Positions 17,294 through 25,601 of a DNA stretch of 64,000 nucleotides are shown here, one piece after another. Below the pieces are notes generated by a model. It made no database searches. It saw nothing but the letters and a program-made list of their open reading frames with translations, and was not told the DNA's origin. Each line of letters begins with the position of its first letter. Positions within the stretch are counted from its first letter, which is position 1. Origin of the DNA: Duncaniella freteri (GTDB taxonomy: Bacteria; Bacteroidota; Bacteroidia; Bacteroidales; Muribaculaceae); the NCBI RefSeq assembly GCF_004766125.1, contig NZ_SJSA01000001.1, positions 1,302,001 to 1,366,000 on the forward strand, written 5' to 3'. Both the position numbers and the translations under genes were made by a program.

Positions 17294-18838
17294 TTATTCC
17301 TCCTCTTTGTTAATCTGTTTGACCATAATTACGGCTTCGGCGGCAAGCAACGCTGTGAACACTGCCGCGAAGAGCACAAAAGTGATTATCACCGTTCCCG
17401 AAGGTATTGCCGAGATCGCTGCGCGTGCCGGCATGAGATCCTGTATGATCCAGGGCTGGCGTCCCACTTCCGCGGTGACCCATCCTGCCTCGGAGCATAT
17501 CCACACCACTGCCACCGACAGCATCGCCACCCACTGCCACCAGCGGGTTTCCCACAGTCGGCGTCTCTTGTACGCGCTCCACAGGGCTATCGCGATAAAC
17601 AGCGTGAGATAGCCTCCCGCAAGCACCATGATGTGGAACGAGTAGAATGTGATCCCTACCGGCGGCACTGCCTCCTCGGCACTGTCAAGATATCCGTAGC
17701 CGAAGAAGGGATAGTTCTCCTTTATCTCAGCCCTTGCAGCGTCCATTGCCGCGGTGTCACCTTCGGTGAGGGCGCGGTCAAACTGCCTCAATGCCTCATG
17801 CGACTTCTTTCCCATCGCCATGCGCTCGGCATAGCTCACAGTGTCGATCGAGTCCCCTTCGGCGTTCATGCTGCGTCCAGCTATGATGTCGTTTATGCCG
17901 GGCACAAATGAATTCATGTCATGGTTGGCGAGTATCGACAGCCCGTAGGGAATCGCTATTTTCATTATGAAAGGGTCCTTGCCGTCATCGAGGGTCTTTG
18001 ACGGATCGAGTATGCCGAATGCCACTATCTCCTCGCCTCTGCCTCCGTCGTACAGTCCCTCCATGGCAGCGAGCTTCATGGGCTGCACGCGGGCAACGTC
18101 GACTGCCGAACTGTCACCGCTCCACAGGGTGAGCACCATTCCGGCAGCTCCTACCCATCCTGCCACCTTCACCGAGCGCATTGCCATCTCCCTGCGCTTG
18201 CCGCGCATTATCAGATAGGCGCTCACTCCCATCACGAATACCGCCGCGAGCACCCAGCCGTCAAACACTGCGTGTAGAAACTTGTGCACAGCCACCGGCG
18301 AGAATGCCACAGCCCAGAAGTCGTCCATCACATTGCGCATCTGTGCCGGGTCGAATTCCATACCCACCGGATACTGCATCCAGGCATTGGCTACGAGTAT
18401 CCATAAGGCTGATATGGATGCGCCCGCTGTGGTGAGCCACGTCGATGCCAGATGGAACCCAGGGCTTACCTTGTTCCAGCCGAAGAACATGATGGCGATG
18501 AATGTTGCCTCCATGAAGAAGGCGAGCAGGCCTTCGATGGCAAGAGGTGCTCCGAAGATGTCCCCCACAAACCATGAATAGTTGCTCCAGTTGGTCCCGA
18601 ACTCAAACTCCAGGATTATGCCTGTGGCGACACCCATCGCGAAGTTTATGCCGAAGAGCGTCATCCAGAATTTGGTCGCTTTGAGCCATTCCTGGCTCCG
18701 GCTGCGGTAATAGAGCGTCTCCATTACACCTACAATTACGCTGAGTCCGAGCGTCAGAGGCACGAAGAGCCAATGGTACATGGCGGTGAGGGCAAACAGG
18801 CCTCTCGACCAGTCGACTACTGTCATTAGGTCAGTCAT
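17294..18838 (-). CDS. cydA: Cytochrome bd oxidase subunit I
   Basis: A 514-residue membrane protein that carries haems b558, b595 and d and the quinol site. Landmarks include the N-terminal SRGLFALTAMYHWLFVPLTL with its haem-ligand His near residue 22, the NAWMQYPVGMEFDP segment, and EVGRQPWIIQDLMPARAAIS near the C-terminus. The Q-loop region contains KIAIPYGLSILANHD and NDIIAGRSMNAEGD. The gene lies between DUF4492 and cydB on the same strand. The product acts in the cytoplasmic membrane, reducing O2 to water and generating proton motive force. Confidence 0.97.
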   Translation of the reverse strand: MTDLMTVVDWSRGLFALTAMYHWLFVPLTLGLSVIVGVMETLYYRSRSQEWLKATKFWMTLFGINFAMGVATGIILEFEFGTNWSNYSWFVGDIFGAPLAIEGLLAFFMEATFIAIMFFGWNKVSPGFHLASTWLTTAGASISALWILVANAWMQYPVGMEFDPAQMRNVMDDFWAVAFSPVAVHKFLHAVFDGWVLAAVFVMGVSAYLIMRGKRREMAMRSVKVAGWVGAAGMVLTLWSGDSSAVDVARVQPMKLAAMEGLYDGGRGEEIVAFGILDPSKTLDDGKDPFIMKIAIPYGLSILANHDMNSFVPGINDIIAGRSMNAEGDSIDTVSYAERMAMGKKSHEALRQFDRALTEGDTAAMDAARAEIKENYPFFGYGYLDSAEEAVPPVGITFYSFHIMVLAGGYLTLFIAIALWSAYKRRRLWETRWWQWVAMLSVAVVWICSEAGWVTAEVGRQPWIIQDLMPARAAISAIPSGTVIITFVLFAAVFTALLAAEAVIMVKQINKEEE

Positions 18839-18895
18839 ATCTAATTGGAATTAATGGTTGTTGTCTGAGGCAAATAAATAGTTCTTGATGGTGAG

Positions 18896-19123
18896 TCACA
18901 GCGACCTGTCGATCAGTTCTTCCCTCACAGCTCCGGCTCTCTCTTCATCCGTGGCGTAGTCCCGCTTGAGAATATCGGGAAAGAAAAACAGTTTCATCAC
19001 AAGAAATATGAATATGAGCTTGATGATGATTATGGCCCAGAGTTTTCTGCCCACTGTCATGGACCGGAAACCTTCTATATAGAATCGAGCGATTCTCATG
19101 AATATGTTCTGCCGTATTTCCAT
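18896..19123 (-). CDS. DUF4492 small membrane protein, cyd-linked
   Basis: A 75-residue protein with one transmembrane helix (AIIIIKLIFIFLVMKLFFF, about residues 29-47), preceded by a basic amphipathic segment (FYIEGFRSMTVGRKLW) and followed by an acidic tail. DUF4492 proteins are regularly encoded directly before cydAB in Bacteroidetes, as here with a 57-base gap. By position and topology it could be a small accessory or assembly subunit of the bd oxidase, like CydX/CydH elsewhere, but it is larger and unrelated in sequence. That role is an inference. Confidence 0.85.
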   Translation of the reverse strand: MEIRQNIFMRIARFYIEGFRSMTVGRKLWAIIIIKLIFIFLVMKLFFFPDILKRDYATDEERAGAVREELIDRSL

Positions 19124-19169
19124 ACCGTTCGGGTCTTGAAGCTCTTCTGATTATAACCTCTCGCTGTGC

Positions 19170-20189
19170 TTAATTGTTGAGCAGTTCCATGGCTTTTTCA
19201 AGTATGGTGTCCTTGCCGTTGAGGGCGTCCTGCGGGTCCATATCCACGGCACATCCCTCTGTCGGGGTCACTCCCCCCTCTGTCGACACTCCGTTGGCGT
19301 CAAGCATGGAGCACGCCGAGAACCTCACGCTCCATCCGCATGGTATCTCCGAGGAGTAAGGCATGCCCGATCCTCCTCCTGTGGTGGCTCCCGCTATCCT
19401 CACGCCAGGCAGCAGCTTCATCACCGAGGCGAAATTGTTGGCGGCTGAGAATGTCGAGCGGTTGGTGAGAACTACCACCGGCTTTGCCCAGCGCACACGC
19501 CCGGGTCCGGCAGGATTATAGGTGATGGCATAAGGCTCGGAGAAATCATCGTGACCCGGACCTGTCTTGTGCGATATGTAGCCTACGAGGGTGGGGCGGT
19601 CTATGAACCGGGCCACGAGGGTCTCCACATTGGTCAGCGAGCCGCCGCCGTTGTCGCGTATGTCTATTATGAGCCCGCGAGCCGCCGCGAGGAAGTTGAG
19701 TGCGTAGTCGAGGTTCCCCTCACCGACGGTAGCCGAGAAGTTTTCGTAGTAGATATACCCGATATTGTTTTCAAGAAGTCCGTATATCATCCCCGACGAC
19801 TGCCGGTAGTTGAAATTGAAATAGCTCTCCTCTATGAGACGCTTGTTGAAATTCTGAGGATAGTCGCTCCACCATTTGCGGTAGTACGATGTGTTGAACG
19901 GTGCCGACAGGTTCACATGTCCGTCGCGCAGCTCGTCAAGCATGTCGGCACACACTATGAACAGCTCCTCTCGGGTCATCTCGCTCCCTATTCGACATGC
20001 ATATTTATCATGCACCTGGTCCCAGTCCACCCCCTTTTCTTTGAAGAAGCAGTAGTGCTCGTCAAGGATGCTCCACAAGGCTTCGAAATTGCCTCGCGGA
20101 TCATCGGCACGCTCCTCTATCTTATGGCAGGAGGTCAGCCCCATAAATATGGCTGATATCAGGGATGTTATGAAAAATATGTTTCGCAT
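19170..20189 (-). CDS. S41 family (C-terminal processing-like) peptidase, lipoprotein
   Basis: A 339-residue protein with a lipoprotein signal (MRNIFFITSLISAIFMG then LTSC). The peptidase core shows LIIDIRDNGGG (about residues 155-165) and the nucleophile segment VVVLTNRSTFSAANNF, where the Ser of STFS is the expected catalytic residue. There is no evident PDZ domain, as in many Bacteroidales S41 lipoproteins. It is predicted to sit at the outer membrane or periplasmic face and cleave unknown proteins. It lies in the parC-to-cydB run with gaps of 36 and 46 bases on its two sides. Confidence 0.87.
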   Translation of the reverse strand: MRNIFFITSLISAIFMGLTSCHKIEERADDPRGNFEALWSILDEHYCFFKEKGVDWDQVHDKYACRIGSEMTREELFIVCADMLDELRDGHVNLSAPFNTSYYRKWWSDYPQNFNKRLIEESYFNFNYRQSSGMIYGLLENNIGYIYYENFSATVGEGNLDYALNFLAAARGLIIDIRDNGGGSLTNVETLVARFIDRPTLVGYISHKTGPGHDDFSEPYAITYNPAGPGRVRWAKPVVVLTNRSTFSAANNFASVMKLLPGVRIAGATTGGGSGMPYSSEIPCGWSVRFSACSMLDANGVSTEGGVTPTEGCAVDMDPQDALNGKDTILEKAMELLNN

Positions 20190-20225
20190 CTTAAGGGCTT
20201 CATGAAGTTAAAAGTCGATATACTC

Positions 20226-21143
20226 TTAAAATATCGGTGAAATGCTTCTCGCTTTCCGCGAATGTGGCTTTCTCGGGTTGAACGACAGCCACTCGCCGCT
20301 TATTCCTATCACGAACGAATGGTTATATATGTGGGTCACAGTATCGTTCACTTTCGATGAGAAGATATTGGCGCGGTAGCCGAGCCTGAGATTGGTCGAG
20401 CCAAGGTGCAGGTCGGCTGTAAGCAGATTGTCAAGTGAGAAATAGTTGCCCCACCAGGCTCCGTGCACCAGACCCTTGTCGTTGCCCAGATAGATTTCAT
20501 AGTACAGTTCACCATAGTCGGGCGCGAAGAACACCCCTGTCACCGGTAGGGTGGGGCGGTACATGAGGGTCACCGGGAGCTTGCCTATGCGCAGCTGATA
20601 TGCCGCGTAGCCGGTGAGGTTGATGGTCCATGCCCCCTTGGCGGATGCCGGATTGTTGCCGTTGCGGTCATTGTAGAGGCATCCTGCGGTGAGTCCGGTG
20701 GAGCCGCCGGCGGCGAGGGTAAGGCTTTGCGCCGGACGGAACTTCCTCATCATGCCCCAGTCGGCGTTGAGCATGAGGCTCCACATCGAGGCGTTCCCGG
20801 CAGGGTTCTCGCAGCGGTCTATACCTATTCCGGCGTGCAGGCTCATGGTCCAGTTCTCCGGGTCGAATCCCATTGCCTGATAGCGCGTGTAGTCCACACC
20901 TGTGTGCCATCCTCGATACTTTAGAGGCGTGAGATAGGTGTCCGCAAGGCGTGCCGATCCTGCCTCGATAGTGTATGAGGCATGCACCGGCCGCAGCGGT
21001 TTGCTCTCCTCATGCTGTTGAGTCGTCGTGCCTTCGTAGTACATGATCTGCCTTTCGGCAAGCGTGGCTGAGCCATAGTCCTGGGCATCGGCGGCAGCCG
21101 CCCCGAGGCAGAGGGCAGATATGATCGCGATAATATGTTTCAT
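20226..21143 (-). CDS. DUF3316-like outer-envelope protein
   Basis: A 305-residue protein with a cleavable signal peptide (MKHIIAIISALCLGAAAADA). The mature part has alternating amphipathic strands such as LTLAAGGSTGLTAGCLY and YAAYQLRIGKLPVTLMYRPT. These fit a small beta-barrel or barrel-like protein and resemble the Bacteroidales DUF3316 family; that assignment is from memory of its style. It is encoded 12 bases after parC on the same strand. The function is unknown. Confidence 0.6.
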   Translation of the reverse strand: MKHIIAIISALCLGAAAADAQDYGSATLAERQIMYYEGTTTQQHEESKPLRPVHASYTIEAGSARLADTYLTPLKYRGWHTGVDYTRYQAMGFDPENWTMSLHAGIGIDRCENPAGNASMWSLMLNADWGMMRKFRPAQSLTLAAGGSTGLTAGCLYNDRNGNNPASAKGAWTINLTGYAAYQLRIGKLPVTLMYRPTLPVTGVFFAPDYGELYYEIYLGNDKGLVHGAWWGNYFSLDNLLTADLHLGSTNLRLGYRANIFSSKVNDTVTHIYNHSFVIGISGEWLSFNPRKPHSRKARSISPIF

Positions 21144-21155
21144 AAGGATGGGATG

Positions 21156-23789
21156 CTATTCGAACAATCGTGTCTGACCTGTCAGCTCGTCCCTTATCTC
21201 GTCATCGCTTTTCTCGATGAACTCCTCGGTGGCGTTCTCCCTGGTCGTGTTCTCGTCGGATTCTTCTTCAAATTCTTCTCCGATTTCAGGATCCTCCAGC
21301 GGTTCGAGCTCGGTCACACTGTCAATTGCATAGGTGGTGAGGCGTTTCCCCTTTGCCTTGTATGACTTCACGGCCACAAACTCCCGGGCTACTACCTCGA
21401 GCGGCGGTCTCACCGAGTCGGCTCCCGCGTAAGTCACTTCCACTCTCAGCCCTGCTGCGTCCGATAGGAGTATGAGTGTCGAATTCTCATTCTCGCCAAG
21501 ATAGCGTTGCGGTTTGGTAGTGGGCTCGAATGTGAATCGTTTCAGGTAGGGATACCCCTGGTCGGCATCGTTGAGTATGGCGGTCCAAGCCTTGTGGGAA
21601 TTGTATTTCTCTATGCGCAGTATATTCTCGGGATAATGGTTTGACGCGTCGAATGTCGAGGTGTAGTACTCTCCGCTCTTCATTATCACCAGCACAAGGT
21701 CCCCGCTGTTGAACTCTCCCAGGTAATTGCCCCTGCCGTCATAATTGAGGCGGTTTACATCCGGGTCGAACCACACATCCCTGCCTCCGAGCGTCGACAC
21801 TCCGTCGCTCTTCTTAGTGAACGAATGCACCTCGTTGCGTGTCACTATGTTGCCTAAGGCTCCGCGCCCCTTGATGGCGAGCTCCGAGAAGTCTATGTCG
21901 AATTGCAGTGTCTTCAGGCGCAGTTTAGGTTTCAGTGTCACCTTCACCACCTCTGCCTCGCCGTTGGGGTTGGCTGTGAAATACTTCACCTTGGTGCCGG
22001 GTTTCCCCGGTGTGAGGTTATACTCCTTGTCGCGGGTCACTCCGGTCACGCGGAATCGTTTCATGTAGTAGGTTCCGCCCTTGCCGTCCTGGTATATCAC
22101 ATTGTAGATGGTCCTCTCGTCGTTGCGTTTGAACACATCCACGTGTATCACACCTTTGCCCACCGACAGTTTCTCCTGCACTTTCACCACCTTGTACCGT
22201 CCGTCCTTATAGAAGATTATCACATCGTCGATGCTTGAGCAGTTGCACAGGAACTCATCCTTTTTGAGCGAAGTGCCTATGAACCCCTCCTCGCGGTTGA
22301 TGTACAGTTTCTCGTTTGCCTCAGCCACCGTGGCGGCCTGTATATTGTCGAAGCTGCGTATCTGTGTCAGGCGCGGATAGGATGCTCCGTATTTGGATTT
22401 AAGCCTCTTGTACCAGTCTATGGTATATTCGGTCAGGTGCGCCAGGTGTCCGTTCAGCTCTTCGATTCTTTCAAGATAGGCGGCTATCTGCTCCTCGCTC
22501 TTGCGCGAGTTGAACTTTAGGATGCGTCCCATCTTTATTTCGAACAGGCGTATGATGTCATCGTCCGTCACAGGGCGTATCAGTTTGGGAGCCCACGGCT
22601 CCAGGCGGCGGTGTATGTGGGCTATTGCCTGTTCGCGGTTCTCGCTCTCCTCGTATTCCTTGTCCTTGTATATGCGCTCTTCGATGAATATCCGTTCGAG
22701 CGATGCGAAGTGGAGCTGTTCTCTCACCTCTCCGAGCTGTATCTCAAGCTCCTTCCCGAGAATCGAGCGGGTGTGCTCCACATTGTGGCGCAGCACATCG
22801 CTCACCCCTATGAAGTGGGGTTTCTTCTCCGATATGACGCAGCAGTTGGGCGACACCGACACCTCGCAGTCCGTGAACGCGTACAGGGCGTCGATGGTGC
22901 GGTCGCTTGATGTTCCCGGGAGCAGATGCACCAGTATGTTGGCAGTCTCCGCTGTATTGTCGTCCACCTTGCGTATCTTTATCTTTCCGCTCTCGAAAGC
23001 CTTGAGTATCGACTCGATGAGCGTTGCGGTGGTCTTGCCGTAGGGGATTTCAGTGATGGCGAGTGTCTTGTTGTCGACCTTCTCGATCTTGGCGCGTATC
23101 CTCACCGAGCCTCCGCGCTCTCCGTCGTTGTAGCGCGACACATCTATGGAGCCTCCTGTGGGGAAGTCAGGGTACAGCGTGAACTCCTCACCCTTGAGGT
23201 GGGCTATCGCCGCATCGATTATCTCGTTGAAATTATGGGGAAGAATCTTTGACGAAAGCCCCACGGCTATGCCCTCGACACCCTGCGACAGAAGCAGGGG
23301 GAACTTCATCGGGAAAGTCACCGGCTCCTTCTTGCGTCCGTCGTAACTTAGAGTCCATTCTGTCACCTTAGGGTTGAACACCACATCCATGGCAAAATGC
23401 GACAGGCGTGCCTCGATGTATCGGCCCGCGGCGGCTCCCGCGCCGGTAAGTATATTTCCCCAGTTTCCCTGTGTCTCCACCAGCAGGTCCTTCTGCCCTA
23501 ACTGCACCAGAGCCTCATAGATCGACGCGTCGCCGTGAGGGTGGAACTGCATGGTGTTGCCCACGATGTTGGCCACCTTGTTGAAACGTCCGTCGTCCAG
23601 CAGCTTCATCGAGTGTAGGATGCGTCGCTGCACAGGCTTAAGCCCGTCATCGATATGCGGCACGGCACGTTCCAGGATCACATAGCTGGCATAGTCGAGA
23701 AACCAGCTCTGGTACATTCCTCTCAATTCGTGCTTCACCACATCGTCAGTCGTGTCTACAAGTATCTTCGGGTCTTTATCGTCGCTCAT
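21156..23789 (-). CDS. parC: DNA topoisomerase IV subunit A
   Basis: An 877-residue type IIA topoisomerase breakage-reunion subunit. The catalytic Tyr124 is in AAGRYIEARLS, and upstream are the helix-turn-helix residues DGLKPVQRRILHSM and HPHGDASIYEALV. The C-terminal part (about residues 520-830) is a degenerate beta-pinwheel, and the GyrA-type GQRGGKG box is absent, which favours ParC over GyrA. The protein decatenates daughter chromosomes together with ParE, which is not in the window. The acidic tail (EEFEEESDENTTRENATEEF) is common in Bacteroidetes ParC. It heads a possible transcript through to cydB. Confidence 0.92.
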   Translation of the reverse strand: MSDDKDPKILVDTTDDVVKHELRGMYQSWFLDYASYVILERAVPHIDDGLKPVQRRILHSMKLLDDGRFNKVANIVGNTMQFHPHGDASIYEALVQLGQKDLLVETQGNWGNILTGAGAAAGRYIEARLSHFAMDVVFNPKVTEWTLSYDGRKKEPVTFPMKFPLLLSQGVEGIAVGLSSKILPHNFNEIIDAAIAHLKGEEFTLYPDFPTGGSIDVSRYNDGERGGSVRIRAKIEKVDNKTLAITEIPYGKTTATLIESILKAFESGKIKIRKVDDNTAETANILVHLLPGTSSDRTIDALYAFTDCEVSVSPNCCVISEKKPHFIGVSDVLRHNVEHTRSILGKELEIQLGEVREQLHFASLERIFIEERIYKDKEYEESENREQAIAHIHRRLEPWAPKLIRPVTDDDIIRLFEIKMGRILKFNSRKSEEQIAAYLERIEELNGHLAHLTEYTIDWYKRLKSKYGASYPRLTQIRSFDNIQAATVAEANEKLYINREEGFIGTSLKKDEFLCNCSSIDDVIIFYKDGRYKVVKVQEKLSVGKGVIHVDVFKRNDERTIYNVIYQDGKGGTYYMKRFRVTGVTRDKEYNLTPGKPGTKVKYFTANPNGEAEVVKVTLKPKLRLKTLQFDIDFSELAIKGRGALGNIVTRNEVHSFTKKSDGVSTLGGRDVWFDPDVNRLNYDGRGNYLGEFNSGDLVLVIMKSGEYYTSTFDASNHYPENILRIEKYNSHKAWTAILNDADQGYPYLKRFTFEPTTKPQRYLGENENSTLILLSDAAGLRVEVTYAGADSVRPPLEVVAREFVAVKSYKAKGKRLTTYAIDSVTELEPLEDPEIGEEFEEESDENTTRENATEEFIEKSDDEIRDELTGQTRLFE

Positions 23790-23815
23790 GGGTAGGGGAT
23801 TCTTTTATCTTCTCG

Positions 23816-23846
23816 CAAAGATAGCAAAAAAAACATTTATTCACAA
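23816..23846 (-). promoter_or_regulatory. Promoter of parC
   Basis: On the minus strand TTG (23846-23844) and TATCTTTG (23823-23816) are 20 bases apart, an ideal Bacteroidetes promoter, and the start codon follows 27 bases later. The downstream genes to cydB have small gaps and no equally good internal box was noticed. Confidence 0.7.
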
Positions 23847-23892
23847 CCTGCTGCCGATGCTTTACCAGCCTTGTTTTTTCTGGCGCGGCCTG

Positions 23893-25236
23893 TCAGTTCC
23901 CTCCCCTCACTGTCCGGAAGAAGAAATACGCGAAGCATCCTCCGGCAAAGAACAGCGACGCTGAGAAGCTCAGGATGATCCCTGTCACACCCATCCCTGC
24001 CGGTATGGCAAGCAGATATGTGGCAGGCGCGCCTATTATCACATAGCTCACGAATGCTATCCACAGCATCGGCATCACATTCGATGTGCCTCTCAGTGCA
24101 TTGGCGAAACTTATCTGTGTGGCGTCGCCCAACTGGTAGAGCACAAGCGGAATAATGAGGGTCATTGTCATGGCGAGAACGGCAGGGTCAGTGGTGAATG
24201 CCGAAATCAGAAACCTCCCTCCGAATATGAACGCAAGCGACGACACTGTCCCGATGGCGATGGTCACATGATATCCTCCGAAAGCGATCCTGCGCATCTC
24301 TCGGGTGTCGTTAAGCCCGCAGGCATTCGCTACGAGCACACTTGTGGCTGAGCCCACGCTGTAGTAGAGGCAGAAACCAAGCATGCCCACTATGACTATT
24401 ATCTGGAACGACGCCAGCTCTATCGTGCCGAGCCATCCCGCCACAATCGCGGCGAATGTGAACGACCCCGACTCAAGCCCCATCTGCACAGCCACAGGCC
24501 ATGATGTACGGTTGAGTTTGCGTGCCATGCCTCGCACCGGAACCCCTCTCATGAACGCCTTGGCATAGGAGGCATACCTCTTTCTGCCGAAGAACGCTCC
24601 CATCATCAGTCCGGCACTCAGGAGGCGCGCTGTCAGGGTGCTCACTCCGGCACCTGTCAGCCCCATTTCAGGCATTCCACAGTTGCCGTATATGAGCATA
24701 TAGTTGCCGATGATATTCAGCGCATTGGCTCCAAGTATTATCCACATCGGCATCCTTGTGTTGTTTACGGCGTACGACCACTGCGCAAACACATTGAACA
24801 GCGACACCGGCACCACTCCTGCAAGGTATATCATGAAGTAAGGCTTGATTATGGGTATGAGCTCCTCGGGCTGACCCATACGCTCCACATTCAGGAAGAA
24901 TATTGTCATTATCAACGTCACGGCAAGCGAGAACGCCACATTGAGTTTCACTGCCGATCTCATGGTGGAGCCGATCTCGTTGTCCATCTTCCTGCTGAAT
25001 AGCGATGCCACGATAGGGGTTATGCCATAGGTGAATCCCAGGCAGGCAAAGAGCCCGCAGTTGAACAGATTGTTCACAAACGATGCCGAGGCAAGTGCCT
25101 CGGTCGAATAGTGGCCCACCATTATGTTGTCCGCAAACCCCACTACGATTGTACCCAACTGACCTATGAGTATCGGAAGCCCGAGCCGTAGGATGTTCTT
25201 GTAGGTTTTTATATACGTGTTCGGTTGTGATTTCAT
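23893..25236 (-). CDS. MATE family multidrug/Na+ exporter
   Basis: A 447-residue polytopic protein with 12 predicted helices in two similar halves, starting MKSQPNTYIKTYKNILRLGL. Landmarks are LPILIGQLGTIVVGFADNIM in helix one and the second-half counterpart SWPVAVQMGLESGSFTFAAI. MATE proteins export cationic compounds, coupled to Na+ or H+ entry. The longer reading frame adds 39 residues lacking family similarity and overlaps the -7 box, so the ATG at 25236 is preferred. The substrate cannot be read from sequence. Confidence 0.93.
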   Translation of the reverse strand: MKSQPNTYIKTYKNILRLGLPILIGQLGTIVVGFADNIMVGHYSTEALASASFVNNLFNCGLFACLGFTYGITPIVASLFSRKMDNEIGSTMRSAVKLNVAFSLAVTLIMTIFFLNVERMGQPEELIPIIKPYFMIYLAGVVPVSLFNVFAQWSYAVNNTRMPMWIILGANALNIIGNYMLIYGNCGMPEMGLTGAGVSTLTARLLSAGLMMGAFFGRKRYASYAKAFMRGVPVRGMARKLNRTSWPVAVQMGLESGSFTFAAIVAGWLGTIELASFQIIVIVGMLGFCLYYSVGSATSVLVANACGLNDTREMRRIAFGGYHVTIAIGTVSSLAFIFGGRFLISAFTTDPAVLAMTMTLIIPLVLYQLGDATQISFANALRGTSNVMPMLWIAFVSYVIIGAPATYLLAIPAGMGVTGIILSFSASLFFAGGCFAYFFFRTVRGGN

Positions 25237-25601
25237 GATCCTCTGTTTTTTAGAAAGTGCAAATTTACGCAAAAATCCGCGTTCTTTTTGTACGGATCTC
25301 TTCGATTGCTGTGTATAATGCACCCCTTCGCAGTGTTCCGCACATTGTTTCAATAATGTCGTTATAGGCTCCGAAAAGTAGCAAAAATCTACAATTAAAG
25401 CCTAAAAAGTATCGATTGTGTGAAATGTTGTTAATGCTCATGTCATTTCTTCAAGAAATATTTTGTCACATCAGCCAAACGTCTTAACTTTGCACCGTGT
25501 TTTTCATGGTATTAGATTTAAGGTTAACTAAGATTGGTTGTCGAGATGACAATCAATTTCTTTTTTTGTACCTTTGCTGACGTTCATCCCATCTGTCTAT
25601 C
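25237..25601. other. Divergent promoter region between the MATE and LtaS-like genes
   Basis: This 365-base AT-rich gap contains a minus-strand -7 box TAAATTTG (25267-25260) for the MATE gene and two plus-strand boxes for the LtaS-like gene. No gene or repeat was seen. Confidence 0.6.
25462..25492 (+). promoter_or_regulatory. Promoter of the LtaS-like operon
   Basis: TTTG (25462-25465) and TAACTTTG (25485-25492) are 19 bases apart. A second -7 box, TACCTTTG at 25569-25576, lies nearer the ATG at 25602 but has no -33 partner, so transcription may start at two sites. Confidence 0.65.
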
